The notes beneath the pieces were generated by a model that saw only the letters and a program-made list of their open reading frames with translations, did not search any database and was not told the DNA's origin. A stretch of DNA of 64,000 nt from Siphonodentalium dalli (Eukaryota > Mollusca > Scaphopoda > Gadilida > Siphonodentaliidae): the NCBI GenBank assembly GCA_032622095.1, contig CP136066.1, forward strand, positions 134,945,917 through 135,009,916, in the 5' to 3' direction. A program made the position numbers and the translations under genes. Positions 23,730 through 35,727 of the stretch are shown here, piece after piece. How positions within the stretch are numbered: the stretch's first letter is position 1; every line of letters begins with the position of its first letter.

Positions 23730-24708
23730 ATGACCTGTCTGTATGGCAAGACAACAGTCGTTAAGACTCTGGCATTACCAATCCTAACCCAATGTCTCAC
23801 TGTATTACCTTCTCCATCTCGAGAATTAACAGATAAAATACAATCAATGTTATTCAAATTTCTTTGGTCTGGAAAACCAGACAAAATAAAAAGGAGCGTA
23901 ATGATTAATACTTTAGAAGACGGAGGTTTGAAATTCCCCCATTTAAACTCATTTTGTAAATCATTGAAAATAACTTGGATTAAAAAGCTTCTAGATGTCC
24001 ACACAGAAGCAAATTGGAAAACTCTGTTAATTGATGATTTAGAACCCTTTGGGGGTTACAAAGTATGGCATCTACACAAAGAAGGTATGCAGAACCTTTT
24101 ACCCCGGTTTTTTGAGTCATGTCATCACAGTTCCTGAAATGTCCCCAAAAAAATGGCAGGAAAGACTTGGGCAAACTTTCATGCCCACTGAATGGAAATC
24201 AATTTATAAAATGGCAAGTAGGATTACAAATGACACTAGTCTATTGTCTTTTCAATTCAAAATAAATCATGATATTTTATATACTAACTCCAAACTTATG
24301 AAATGTAAAATATCAGAAACAGAAATGTGCTCTTTTTGTCACACAGGAAAAGAAACATGCCAACATCTATTTTATGAATGTCATGTAACAAAATCTGTAT
24401 TACTAGAATTTCAGCAGACTATTAAAGATAAATGTAACCTGCAATTTGAAGTGTCACAAAATAACATTATATTTGGTGTACCTGGTGGAAATCCAAATGA
24501 AGGAATAATAGAAATTGCCATACTTCTATTTAAGAGATATATCTACTCTTGTAAGATAAAAGCTACTAACCCTAATTCACATGGTTTTATAGAATGGTTA
24601 AAATCTTATAAGACAATTGAAATTGTGCCATTAAAGGGCTATTCTACAAAAAAAGATATCTTTTTTCAAGAGAGATGGAATATAATTAATGAATTATTTT
24701 TAACATAA
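23730..24708 (+). pseudogene. Tx1-type LINE ORF2: C-terminal region with CCHC knuckle
   Basis: Resumes with LYGKTTVVKTLALPILTQCL, then FLWSGKPDKIKR and GGLKFPHLN, then shifts frame near 24090. The last frame carries CSFCHTGKETCQHLFYEC, a Cys-Cys-His-Cys knuckle typical of L1/Tx1 ORF2 C-termini, and LLFKRYIYSCK, the motif also found in the 1,044-bp tandem units. Ends at TAA 24706-24708. Confidence 0.85.
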
Positions 24709-25007
24709 ACATAAGAGACGAAAAACCCACAAAAGTATCAACGGTGCAGAGTCTAAATTGATCAATATCTTATACCATTTAATATATACTCAATCATATA
24801 AAATTAATTGAACATGTTTATTTCAGCCTAGGACAAAACACTTTATCCCACTCATATCAATATCTTTAAAATATTTTAATTCTTTTTGTTTTTTGTTTTT
24901 TTTAACCAAGTGCATGTATTGTGTCCTTGATTCCTCACATGTCTGTCTGTATTTATTTGTTTAGACCCGAATAAAAAATATTAAAAAAAAAAAATATATA
25001 TATATTG

Positions 25008-25109
25008 TTTACCCCCAAAGCCAAAGAAATAGTAATATAGGACCCTCTGATCGGATTGTTGTTGTTGGAATCTGTTGAGATGGGGACCCTCTTTACGGAT
25101 TGAGTACCT
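25008..25109. mobile_element. MITE-B copy 2, right part
   Basis: tttacccccaaagccaaaga through ggattgagtacct, then TTAA at 25110-25113. Collinear with the right end of the intact copy at 9781-10258. Confidence 0.92.
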
Positions 25110-25113
25110 TTAA

Positions 25114-27689
25114 GTAGTCATATGAGGTCAAATGTGCCTATCCCATGACATCCCCCATATCATAGGTCCGTGTGCTTTTTCCATCTTAAAATTTTCCGCT
25201 TTTGATACTAACCTAGCTAATGCCGTATAAAAAATCATCATCAAATTTTCAAACATACCCCCATTAAATGCCATGCTAATTATTTCACCCCTGGATCAAT
25301 GTCATCTAGGTATAATATTTCCATGGCATTGATTTTTTTTAGCAATAATCTTATCCCAATCATAATCAACCATTCAGCTGCCAGATGTGATTATCTGCTG
25401 ATTTAAGTGTGGTGACAGCACACCGGGGGGGGGGTGGCAATTTTTTTTATATTTGTTGTACTATAACCTACGGCTAAACAGAAAGCCACCAAACGGTGCT
25501 CGGAGTTTGTCCGGAATTTGGATTTGGCCAATTTTATTGACGGACACCGCTGAAACCGCATTCGTCTTCAGTGAATGTAACGCATTATATCAATAAAAAT
25601 ATCTCCTTGACAACCTGTGGGAAACGCGTTATATCTCAGGTCCTCTTGCACCGATTGACCTGAAATATTGCGTGTCGTAATCTAAGATGTGCCACAGGAC
25701 TTGGCCATCATTTGGGCACAATCGAACATGAGCGTGGGTGATATAGTTTTAAATGCGCCAAAATCATGACAGGGTTACAAACAGACACACACCTTGACAA
25801 ATACTTGGCTGAATCCCATTGGTGTTTCCAAGAATACATAACAACCTGTCTGGAAATATTATATTCAGTGGATATATAACAGGACAAATATGCACTTTAT
25901 TGGCATACAGTATAGCATATGGACTTTTTACGCCCTATGGGTGTATACTGCCATTGTGATCTGACCTTGTCAATGGAGCTATGGGGATATATCGCAGAAC
26001 AACACATTTCGGGCTTCGAGTAACGTCCTATAAAATTCGCACAATATAACACAAAAGGTGACATCCATTTTTTTTTCTCTGGATATTTTGCAAGATGAGT
26101 AATATATCCAAAACATAGGGTATCATTTGCAGAAGATGTAGTTTAATTTCGGTAAATATACAATAAACTATTTTATCCGCCATATATTACGACAAATAAA
26201 AACAGCGGAACAACGGTAAACTGGTAACGGAAACAACTTCGATAAGAAAGGATTAATCAACAATGTCTGACGTTGCATATATTATATATATACCGTATAA
26301 TATATATATATATATATAATATTCAAATAGTAGCATGTGATAAATGTATTGTATTTGCACTGTATTTTTATGAACTGTTTTCTGTATATATATTCGTTAC
26401 TTGTGTTATTTTTGACGAATGAAATTTATTTAAAAAAGGGTAAAAAAGAACTATGGGTAACTTTGTATCTTCGCGGATGTCTCATTGTTGCAGTATGTAA
26501 CTTTTAAGACCGCGTTAATTGTTTTCGATATTTAGGTGTGAAAAATGGCTGGGCCGCCACTCTTGAAGATTGTATTGCGGTAACATAATGCATAATATAA
26601 CAGCCAATATTGCTGATGAAGTATGTCTCAGTTGGAATGTAGACTAAAGGTCGTATTGCAAAGTATCGGGTTTGTATTTAATCCGATTAGTAGATATTTG
26701 GTCAGCATTTAGAGGCTTTCTGGTGTGGTGAATGAGTAACCTGCAGCGATAAGCCAATGTTGTTGTAATAATTTGAAGGATTAGTTTAATTTAACGGAAT
26801 TCTGAGGTGGTGCATTCATGAAACCAATAGATTTTATCATAATTTTTATATATGCATAATAATTTTATCTTGAGGACGTTACCATTTCTGAACTATGGCT
26901 TTCTTGGTAATATTGTTACTCATTCAACTTATAAGGAATAATCAATTTATTCACACGTTTGAGAGTCTTTGTCTGAGAACTAAACCGGTTAAATGACCGC
27001 CCGGCAGCGATTTAAAGGAAACGAAGTTAATATTAGCGCACAGTTCTGCTTGGAGTTACCACCACCCACACCGGGATGAGTTCGTGCTTATATATATGAT
27101 TGCTATAGGGTATATAGGATTGTATGCTGTCGGCCGGGAGTTATTGTTGTCAGCGAGACTGGTAGGAGCTAGTCATTATGGTATGGGTCGTAAAATATTC
27201 TGTGTGATGTGTAGTGTTTCTTTGGCGATATATTTAAAAATTCCACAGTTAAATGGGTACTTCCAGTGTCAATATATCTATTATATCCATAGTTTTATAA
27301 CTCAGTGGAAGCTGTTGTGCCACGTTGTTCGAATGGGATATGCAGTAACAGTTGGACTCCTGGAGACATTCGCGAATTAACATGGATATTGGTTACGACC
27401 GGATACCGGATGTATACATGGAATGCGTTAGTTTGTAATTTATATATATATATACATATACACGATACATACATGTTTGCAGTAGGAACACTTCTCAACA
27501 TGGTGCCACTATCAGTCGATACTATATATTGACATCGAATTTGCTCGATTTTATTTAATTTTCATGTACCGTTTTGCTGAGAATGGACCGTAACACTGTT
27601 TTTCATTTCGCGTGATAGTCGTCTCTTATTTCACAATTGAAGACACAACTTAAAGAAGGTATGATCTGTATTGCTGTATTAAGTCCCCC
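25114..27689. other. No gene recognised; AT-rich sequence with a TA palindrome
   Basis: Mostly AT-rich single-copy-looking sequence. A (TA)n-rich imperfect palindrome lies at about 26275-26325. The open frame at 27084-27380 has no recognisable domain and no promoter or splice context. A short poly-C run is near 27686. Confidence 0.5.
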
Positions 27690-29057
27690 CCCCCCACAAT
27701 GGACATGTATGGAAATCTAGCTCCACTGAGACACGGAGTAACATAACACATGGGTACACCAATATAGTCTCTGTCTCCATTATAAGCACTCGACAGAACA
27801 ACGTACACCCACTCTACAACCCGAATATCACTCCATATATACATAAACAACACATAGATGACCATGTAGCGACTCTCGTTATATCCACCACCACACCAAT
27901 GTCCATACAGCCACGTCGTGTATACCCGTACATCAACACATAACCATACAATCTCTCCCTGTATACATATTCACCTTACACATGACCTATACATCTCACA
28001 ATGGACAACCCACTCATGGCTATATAGTCGCTCCTTGTATACATGTACCTATTCATGCCATTGATGACCATAAAATAGCTCCACGTATATCTATTTACCT
28101 CACCTGCATGTGACCTTACAGTAACTCTCTGGTTGCTATCTTGACCTCCCTCTTGTAGTTGATACTTTTTTGTTATCCTAATGGGCCAGAATAGCAACAG
28201 ATAATGGTTCATATCAGTTCCGTTTCAAAGTTCTGCCCATTTCGTTTAAAAAATATGGCCAGAATCCCAAAAGAGGTTTTCGGCAAAAATTCCATGCGGC
28301 AACTATAAAATGAATATGCCATGCCCCATAAGAAACTGGAACAACCAGATAGAAACTTTAGCTGTCAGTTGATTATCTAACAGGCCTAATAACCAAGTGA
28401 GTCACAATTTGCTGACTTTTCGGAACAGTATAGAGAATAATGTTCCGGATATATGTGAAAAAAATAACTCTTTACCAAAGTTGGTTGTCATTTTGGAAGC
28501 AATCTTGAGTAATTTGACACATTAACAATAGATCAAAACAATAAAAACCTTTCATACCAAAGTTAGTTACATTTTACTTTAAACAATGGTCCAAACGTGA
28601 AAAGTGAATTTTTGCCGATATTTATGTCATGTTTGTGAAAGTAAAATCCAATATTTCTGGTAATGTCAGTGGTTACAATACTAACAATTAACCACGGTGA
28701 ATCAGACATGTTAGTTTTCACTGGATATAATGTAGAATAGCCCATTTTATTCATCAACCACAACTTGTAAGCCATTGCAGGGCACGCTGGGCCATTATCT
28801 ACAATACTCCATATTTTGGCGGTATTTTAGCCAATGTAACAATTTTGGTTCAAATGACTTGAAATATTCACGGGTAATGGTATGCCTCACTTACATAACA
28901 CAGTTCTGCTCATTCCTTGTTGAAATATGACTAGAATCCCAATTGTGATTTTTTTTTTGTGTGAAATTTTATACCGCGTTCTGTAAAATCAAATTTTGAG
29001 CGATCGCAAGGGACTAGGACCTTATAATAAGTACTTATTTCATTGCCCCAATGATCA
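27690..29057 (+). repeat. Minisatellite-bearing arm, copy 1 (forward)
   Basis: A short array of ~45-bp units (gaccatatagtcactcc, tgtatacatat) to about 28130 is followed by a body shared with copies at 35728, 39029, 42041 and 49690. Shared words: ttccgtttcaaagttctgcc, tgactagaatcccaattgtg, accgcgttctgtaaaatc. The body is interrupted at 29058 by a Harbinger-like element and resumes at 32945-33018. Confidence 0.85.
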
Positions 29058-29708
29058 GGCCTAAAAAAAAGACGTTTGTTTCCGCTAACCCGACCGACCC
29101 TATTTTAAACCCCCGACCCTAAACTTTTTATTGCCATTGCAAAAAAAAAAATTGGACCAAAAAAAAAATATATATATATTTTTTTTTTTTCAATTTAGGT
29201 CCCAATTCATATCATAACAAGATGCAAAACATTTATATATATTGACATAAGAAATTTAACTTTACAAAAAGATTTAAGTTTAACAGTTGGAATCATACTG
29301 TAAAGTATGTTTGGCTTTATCTAGCTTTCATCTGTGAAAACTTCAAATAGTTTCAGTTCAGGTTTGTTATCATTCAGCCTTCAGACTTCAGTATTTCAAT
29401 CAAATACAGTACAGGAACATTAACAATTTGATCGAATCAACCTGGTTATCAGATGGGATCTCATAATACCAAATGAATAATTAATATAGAGATTAGTACT
29501 ATAAATAGTAGTTACTAACTTAATAGACATCGTTTCTGTACTACATGTAGTATGTTATGTATGTGTCTTACTTGAATTTTATAAAATAGCCAATTATATG
29601 AATTAGAGTGATAATGGTAAGTCTCATTTCAAGCAGGATAAGCATAATCCATTGAACCAAAAGATATCTGACAATGACTTATAAGCATTTCCAATCCATA
29701 CATATATA

Positions 29709-32452
29709 AACAAGAGGTGCATGGCATCAGAGATGCTGTGTCTCGTTTTCGGTGGCTTACCGCCGGTGGCTACCGCCAATTGGTGTGCATCAGTATCGGT
29801 AGACTAATTAATAGGTAAAATCGGTTAATATTTGTTCAAGTTATCGCGCTAACGGCCTATGACTAATTAATGGCCATAACTCTATCAAATTTTATCGGGC
29901 CAGGCTGGTTTTCGAACTCGTCCGAAATATTCTTGGCAAGTATGTCTATTCCAAATTTTAAACAAATCTGAGGACGTTTGTTGAAGTTATCGCGCTAACG
30001 AGCTAAAAATTCATGAAAAATGACTAATTAACCCTTTGAACCCGTAACACCGATATTTAGGTGCAAACGAACCGTGACTATATCCCGTAACACCGATATT
30101 TCGGTGCAGCGACGACATGATTCGGTAGCAAATTTATATATAGTATAACGAGCGTCTGACCCACTGATTTATATTTAAATTGCCCCCACATATGTCAGCG
30201 GCGCCCATGGTGCGTATGGAATGGTTGACCGCTAGTATCGGGTAGAAATATATGCGCATGCGCATAGCATATAATCTACAAAAACATACGATATTTTAAG
30301 CGAACTGTGCCGCTATATTTACGGCATATAATTTCGTGTTCCCCGTGTGTGTACAGAACAGACATAATTTAGACACACAATTTCAGTTTAAATTACCCTC
30401 GCGTATATTAACCAGTGTTCTGCTACATATGGGGAAGGGTCTATCGCATATGGAGTTGATTTATTCGCGCATGCGCAGACTAGCGCAATGACAAATAAAT
30501 GGTTTATAACGTACTTATACACGACATACCCACTAATATATATATTTAAATTGGCCTATTGAAGTCAGCGCTGGCAAAGGTGTATATATGCCCGCTAGAA
30601 ACGGCTAGGAAAATATGCGCATGGGCGCAGGCTATAATTCATTTTTTTTAAATGCATTTAAGTGAAATGTGGCGCTATATATGACATTTTGTTGCATGTT
30701 TCACATGTTAGTACAGTAGACACAATCTAGACAGCTTACTTGAACAATGGGGCCACGATAGGTTACGGGAAATTACGTTGTTTCTGGTCTCTGTAATGTC
30801 AGTCTCTGTTGTGCCACATGGAGCAAAAAGTCTATCGCATATCAAGTTGACTTACTCGCGCATGGTCAGGTATATCTTAATTTCACATTAGGATATTGGT
30901 TGCATCGAAACGCAATTCGCTGATGTATAATTACAACGTTATAAGCTAGAATTCGTTTATCCTGCAAATTTCGGGTAGTTGCCTAGTAACCGTTTCTAAG
31001 GCGAGATCGGGTGGCAAAGTCTCCCGATCTTACAGTGGTCCGTGCATGCATATATCATGCCTGCACAGTTTCAGGTAGGTGTCCCCTTTCAACATAACCA
31101 ACACCATGCGACTAGACACTGTCTAAATTAAGGCAAAACATACCACTGAATGGTTAGTGCAATTATGTCATTCGATCAGTTGTGGTATTTGCTTAGCAAC
31201 CGTTGCTACCCTTAAATGGGATATTTTGTTCACTATTCTGGTCGGGTATATCTCAAATTTCACGTTAGGGTAGTACCTGCATCAAAAAACGCAATCACTG
31301 AGGTTGAATTACGACGCTATAAGCTATATTTACATTTTCCAGTCAATTCCGGGTAGTTGCCTAGCAACCGTTACCAAGGAGTTGCCGCGAGGCAAAGTCT
31401 CGCGATCTTATAATGATCGCTGATCCATGGGGGACAAACCTGTAAAGTTTCAGACCGGTGTCGCAATTTGAACATAATCAACACCATGCTACTAGACACT
31501 GTCTAATTTAAGCGGACATACCACTGGGAGCCCCGGGTCAGGGTGTCGATCACTGTGGGGCGCCAGGGTTCAAAGGGTTAAGGGCCATAACTCTATCAAA
31601 TTTTATTTGGCCAGGCTGGTTTTCGAACTCGTCCAGGATATTATTGGAAGACACTTATATACTAAATTTTAGTTGAATCGGGTGACGTTTGTTGAAGTTA
31701 TCGCGCTAACGAGCTGAAAATTCATACAAAGGTGACTACTTAAGGACCATAACTCTATCAAATTTTATCGGACCGGGCCGGTTTTCTAAACTCGTCCGAG
31801 GTATTCTTGGGAGACACCTTATATATCAAAATTTCAATCAAATAGGATGATGTTTGTTAAATTATCGCGGCTAACGAGCTAAAAATTCGTGAAAAATGAC
31901 TAATTAAGGGCCATAACTCTATCAAATTTTATCGGACCAGGCCGGTTTTCCAACTCGTACGAGATATTCTTGGGAGACACCTATATCCCAAATTTCAATC
32001 GAATCAGATAACGTTTTGTTGAAGTTATCGCGCTAACGAGCTGAAAATTCGTGAAAGATGACTAATTAAGGGCCATAACTCTATCAAATTTTATCGGACC
32101 CAGGCCGGTTTTCGAACTCGTCCGAGATATTCTTGGGAGACACCTATATCCCAAATTTCAATCGAATCAGATAACGTTGTTGAAGTTGTTGCGCTAACGA
32201 GCCTAAAATCAGTGAAAAATGGCAAAGGGCCATAACTCTGTAATGATAAAATGTGCGGACGAACCCGATTTTTTGTCTGCAGCTTACGTGCATGGATATG
32301 TACTCATTTTTTTAATCCGTCAATAAACGGTTGAGTTATAAGCAAAACACGCCGCCCGCCCGCCCGTCCGACGCCCGTCCGCCGCCCGCCCGCCCGCCCA
32401 CCGTCCCTCATCAAACTATAAGTCGAGTTTTGGAAAAAAACTCGACTAAAAA
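29709..32452 (+). mobile_element. Nested tandem-repeat element with 3' hairpin
   Basis: Opens at about aacaagaggtgcatggcatc and closes with CCGCCC-rich sequence plus the hairpin gtcgagtttt-gg-aaaaaaactcgac then taaaaa (32421-32452). The middle holds ~160-bp units starting ggccataactctatcaaatt at 29872, 31583, 31744, 31909, 32071 and 32228. The 3'-terminal hairpin is reminiscent of Helitron-type ends but the rest does not prove it. Common in molluscan repeats as far as I can recall. Confidence 0.6.
30032..31577. mobile_element. piggyBac-like non-autonomous element, 1.5 kb
   Basis: TTAA (30028-30031), then CCCTTTGAACCC at the left; GGGTTCAAAGGG at the right, then TTAA (31578-31581). TTAA plus CCC-starting inverted ends is the piggyBac signature. 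Removing it with one TTAA restores a 161-bp spacing between flanking ~160-bp units (1,711 minus 1,550), which fixes the boundaries. The interior has paired words such as ttgcctagtaaccg and ttgcctagcaaccg, so it contains an internal duplication. No transposase. Confidence 0.9.
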
Positions 32453-32944
32453 TTTCCAAAGTTATGCTTGAGAAACTTGATCAATTGACCTCTCAGTAAA
32501 ATTCAAAATACTGACGCATCCTTCACTTAATGCGGATGAGAAGGTAGTGTTGTGAAGCCATCATTAAGAGATCGGTACAAGATGGTCACTCCAATATGTG
32601 AACAGTGCAGTGGCGCTGGGACTGACTCCAGTTGTCGCAGACCCATATGGGAAATATTAGGATTATCAAAGACTATACATGTATTAGTATATAGACTGGT
32701 ATATATGTAAATATTAAAGCATATGTAAGATTGAATCGGAGTTTCTAGTTCCTCTGTCATCTGGGTTAACCTGATTGGGGCTAAGAAGTGCATAGTTTGG
32801 GTTATTGACAAGTATTATACAATTATTTTTAAAGATACTGAAAAAAAAAAGTTAACAAAAAAAAAGAAGAGTTAAGCCTACATACCTACCCTAATTTTTT
32901 TCAGCTCGTTAGCGGAAACAAATGTATTTTTTTTTTAGGCCTCA

Positions 32945-33018
32945 GTTAATATAAAAATACAAAATAAAGTCTCAATTCTCAACCAGCTCCAAACAGCAGA
33001 AACTAATCTAGATGATAT
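32945..33018 (+). repeat. Minisatellite-arm copy 1, resumed right part
   Basis: gttaatataaaaatacaaaataaagtctcaattctcaaccag-like sequence, collinear with 43676-43745 of the sibling arm. It ends in a poly-G tract near 33021. Confidence 0.75.
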
Positions 33019-33224
33019 TCAGGGGGGGGGGGGGGCAATTTTGTTTACGAGACGTGAGGTAGGGGGGGTGGGTGGGTACCCGATGCCGGAAACAGTTTTT
33101 GACCACTTTTTTGGCATTTTTTTTTTCATTGACATATTTTCAATTGTTTTAAACATATTTGTTTATGTGTTGTGGCTTGTTGCAATATGAGAAGCACTAT
33201 ACATTCAATATTGTTATAATTACC

Positions 33225-33800
33225 CCCATAAGCAGGGGGGGGGGGGGTCGGAAAAAAAATTCAGGCACGTATGGCATTTTTTTCCCTTTCGATCATTTTT
33301 TGTACCCACCCACCCCCCCACCGCCAATTTTTTTTTCCGTTTTCGGCAGTTTTTTTCCGACCATTTTTGACACCCACCCCCCTTTTAACACTAAAACAGA
33401 GATTTGCGGGGGAAATTCACTGTAAACAGCTGTATATGAATTTTTGTGTATACTATTTATCATGGATGTTAACATGGACATGTAAATAGGAATGAGTAAT
33501 TTGAGGTCATTCGGCCAAAAAAACATGGCTGCCAGCGGCCATCTTTGGATTTCAAAATTTGCAACAAAATACAACACGATAACTGCCTGCAGTCAGTTTA
33601 CCAGTTAGAATTACATTATTTCTCTCATTCAAACTGATTCAAAGTGGGTTTTGAAGCCCAACTCATTGCCAAAACACTAAAAACAAGCAGGAAATTTTTT
33701 TTTTAGTTGCGGAAAAAATTGGCTTGTTGGTGGCTTTGACCACCCCACCCACCCCGGCATACGTGCCGGAAGAAATTTTTCACCCCCCCCCCTGCCATAA
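33225..33800. repeat. Foldback element with poly-G/C ends
   Basis: cataagcagggggggggggg and gcacgtatggc at the left are mirrored by gcatacgtgcc and ccccccccctgccataag at the right. The terminal inverted repeats are about 45 bp and imperfect. The interior is non-coding, with poly-T and poly-A. Confidence 0.65.
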
Positions 33801-34206
33801 GTTGATATAAAATGGGAAAATAGTGAATATTGTGGGGGTGAGTCCCAAAATTTTCATTGATTTTTTTGCGCGCAAATTTTTTTTATTGTGTCTGTTTCAG
33901 CTTGTTTTGCAGTTTTTATAATGAAAATTGTCTAGTTCACGGTGTAGTTCAATACAAAAATACTTCAGATAGCTCTAAGGTAGGGTGAAACTTAATGCAT
34001 ACTGACAATATCAGCTAACAACTCATGTCATAATATTAATTACAATAATTCTTATACTCTTTATTCATACAGTTAGTTGATGCATGAGTGTAATGTATGA
34101 AATAAGTATTTGTTATCAGTGTTTGTACACTAAAATTGATTGCATATCAGCATATGTGATACAATTATGGCCAGGTGACCCTCAACGCAGGGCAACTCAT
34201 TTTATT
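33801..34206. other. No gene recognised
   Basis: AT-rich non-coding sequence between a foldback element and a piggyBac-like MITE. Confidence 0.5.
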
Positions 34207-34210
34207 TTAA

Positions 34211-34541
34211 CCCTTCGAACACTATGGCCCCAGAGCATTAGTAGCACCCTGGCGCGGGGCTCCCACTCGTTCAAAATAACCCGCCGGTATTCTCAATGTA
34301 TCAGAATAATGTATAGTTAATAATATATATATAGTAGACACAGGTAGACATATAATATTAAATCAAGAGTACAGCCGGTATACTGTAAACAGAAGACCAA
34401 ATTGGAATTATCTTCCCTACACCAACACAATGACCGTTACGCTTAGTGTGACCTCATCTCCACGGTCACATGTCACTAAAGTGCACATCCGTGTATATGG
34501 ATTTGGCACTAAATTGACCATCCGCGTTCAAACTCAAAGGG
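34211..34541. mobile_element. piggyBac-like MITE, 331 bp
   Basis: TTAA at 34207-34210 then CCCTTCGAACACTATGG; the right end reads CAAACTCAAAGGG then TTAA at 34542-34545. The ends are related to those of the 30032-31577 element (CCCTTTGAAC against CCCTTCGAAC), so both may use the same transposase. Non-coding. Confidence 0.8.
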
Positions 34542-34545
34542 TTAA

Positions 34546-35399
34546 ACATTATTTTAGGCCTAGTCCCAAGTCGTAATGCGAGGTCGGGTCGGTGGTCATG
34601 CAGGCATACATAAAAGCTAATTCATATGCACATTTTCCTTTTTGGTATTACTATAGGCTCCTGGCCTACTAGTTGATGCTGGTTGATATCTGAAAAAAAG
34701 ATAAATTTAATTTTGTGTAATTTTTTATTCTATTATAGGCCCTAACACTGGCCCTAGTTATTTTTCAAGGGGATTCAACATATTTTTCATCTACTCACAC
34801 AGATGAATAGGCTGGGTTATAAATTTACCAATATAATCACATCATATTCTACCTTTGTTGATTGCTTAGAGTTCAATTTAGTTGAGATTATCGCTTATTA
34901 CTGCTGATTATCGCATAATTATTAGCCAAGAAAATATTTGTCTTGTACATGTTTGTAAACAGGAAGTAACATTTAATTTGGTCTTTCAAAGAATGGACCA
35001 ATATAGAGCTGTTGGTCGTTTTTACAGAGGGGACCAACATAAAGCTTTGGGGTTTTGGGGTGGGTGTCTAAAATTTATGAAAAAAAAATGCAAGAAAGGG
35101 TGGGTGGGTGTAAAAAAATGGCAATGTAAAAAAAGCACCCACGTCTCGCAACTTTTTTACCCCCCCCCCCCGTGATATTAGTGAAAAAGCGTCATATGTT
35201 CCACTTCCGGTGGCCATTTTGGCGGCCATTTTGAATATATGAAATTTATTCATACCTATAAATAAGGAGTATTCAATTGTCAGTAGAATTACATATCGAA
35301 CAACTTAATATTCCTCATAAATTTCCTGAGTAATTGCGAATTCAAATTTACAAGGTCAGATATGCAATTGTGGCGGCAATCTTACAGTAACTCAATGAC
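34546..35399. other. No gene; G/C-run insertion near 35030-35180
   Basis: Non-coding. At about 35040-35180 an A- and G-rich stretch (gggtgggtgggtgtaaaaaa) ends in a poly-C run, and is followed by 'ttccacttccggtggccatt', a phrase shared with the minisatellite-arm family. Confidence 0.5.
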
Positions 35400-35727
35400 C
35401 GATAACTCTAGAAAGCCACAATAGCCAGATGGCAAACAACCGGCAAATTTAAGGACTGATATAGTTCTACCAAAAAAAAATCTAAATCCATATTTACATA
35501 CAAATCATCTATTTTATATTTTGGAACTTCTGTATGTATGTGTGTGTGATGGTGTGTGTGTGTGTGTATGTGTGTTATAGACTCGAAAAATACTCGACCG
35601 ATCCCACTCAATCCCGGGAACAATTGACCACTAACTCATATACGCTCATATAGGCATATTTCTGGACCTCAACCGATCCGATTTTCACGTGCGTCCGTGT
35701 CCTTGGCTTTGACCTTGACCTCGCTAA
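35400..35727 (+). repeat. Diverged fragment of the 44481-48423 repeat family
   Basis: atctattttatattttggaa, a GT-rich stretch and 'tagactcgaaaaatactcgaccgat' match the start of the 0.7-0.9-kb tandem units in diverged form. It lies directly against the left end of the next inverted-repeat structure. Confidence 0.55.

Larger units (their letters stand above)
20809..25007 (+). mobile_element. Tx1-type (L1 superfamily) LINE inserted in MITE-B, decayed
   Basis: Contains a 5' region with ~120-bp tandem units, an endonuclease/reverse transcriptase ORF broken by several frameshifts and a deletion, a 3' UTR and an A-rich end (aaaaaaaaaaaatatata, about 24982-25006). Both junctions lie inside MITE-B, at the same base as its intact copy predicts. 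Tx1-clade LINEs are known for inserting at specific sites within other repeats, which suits this location. No ORF1 is visible between 20809 and 21494. Confidence 0.88.
29058..32941. mobile_element. Harbinger-like element, 3.9 kb, 3-bp target duplication TCA
   Basis: The left end GGCCTAAAAAAAAGACGTTT continues to GTTTCCGCTAAC. The right end mirrors it as GTTAGCGGAAAC to TTTAGGCC. TCA at 29055-29057 and 32942-32944 flank it. The uninterrupted sibling arm at 43670 reads 'gatcagttaatata', confirming the target. A ~32-bp TIR starting GGCC and a 3-bp duplication fit PIF/Harbinger-type transposons. No transposase is seen, and most of the interior is a second, nested element. Confidence 0.85.

Noticed and set aside
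27084-27380. 98-codon hydrophobic open frame
   Set aside because: No domain, no splice or promoter context, and composition like the surrounding AT-rich sequence.
29709-32452. Firm call of a Helitron
   Set aside because: The 3' hairpin is suggestive but a TC start, a clean CTRR end after the hairpin, and an A/T junction could not be shown.
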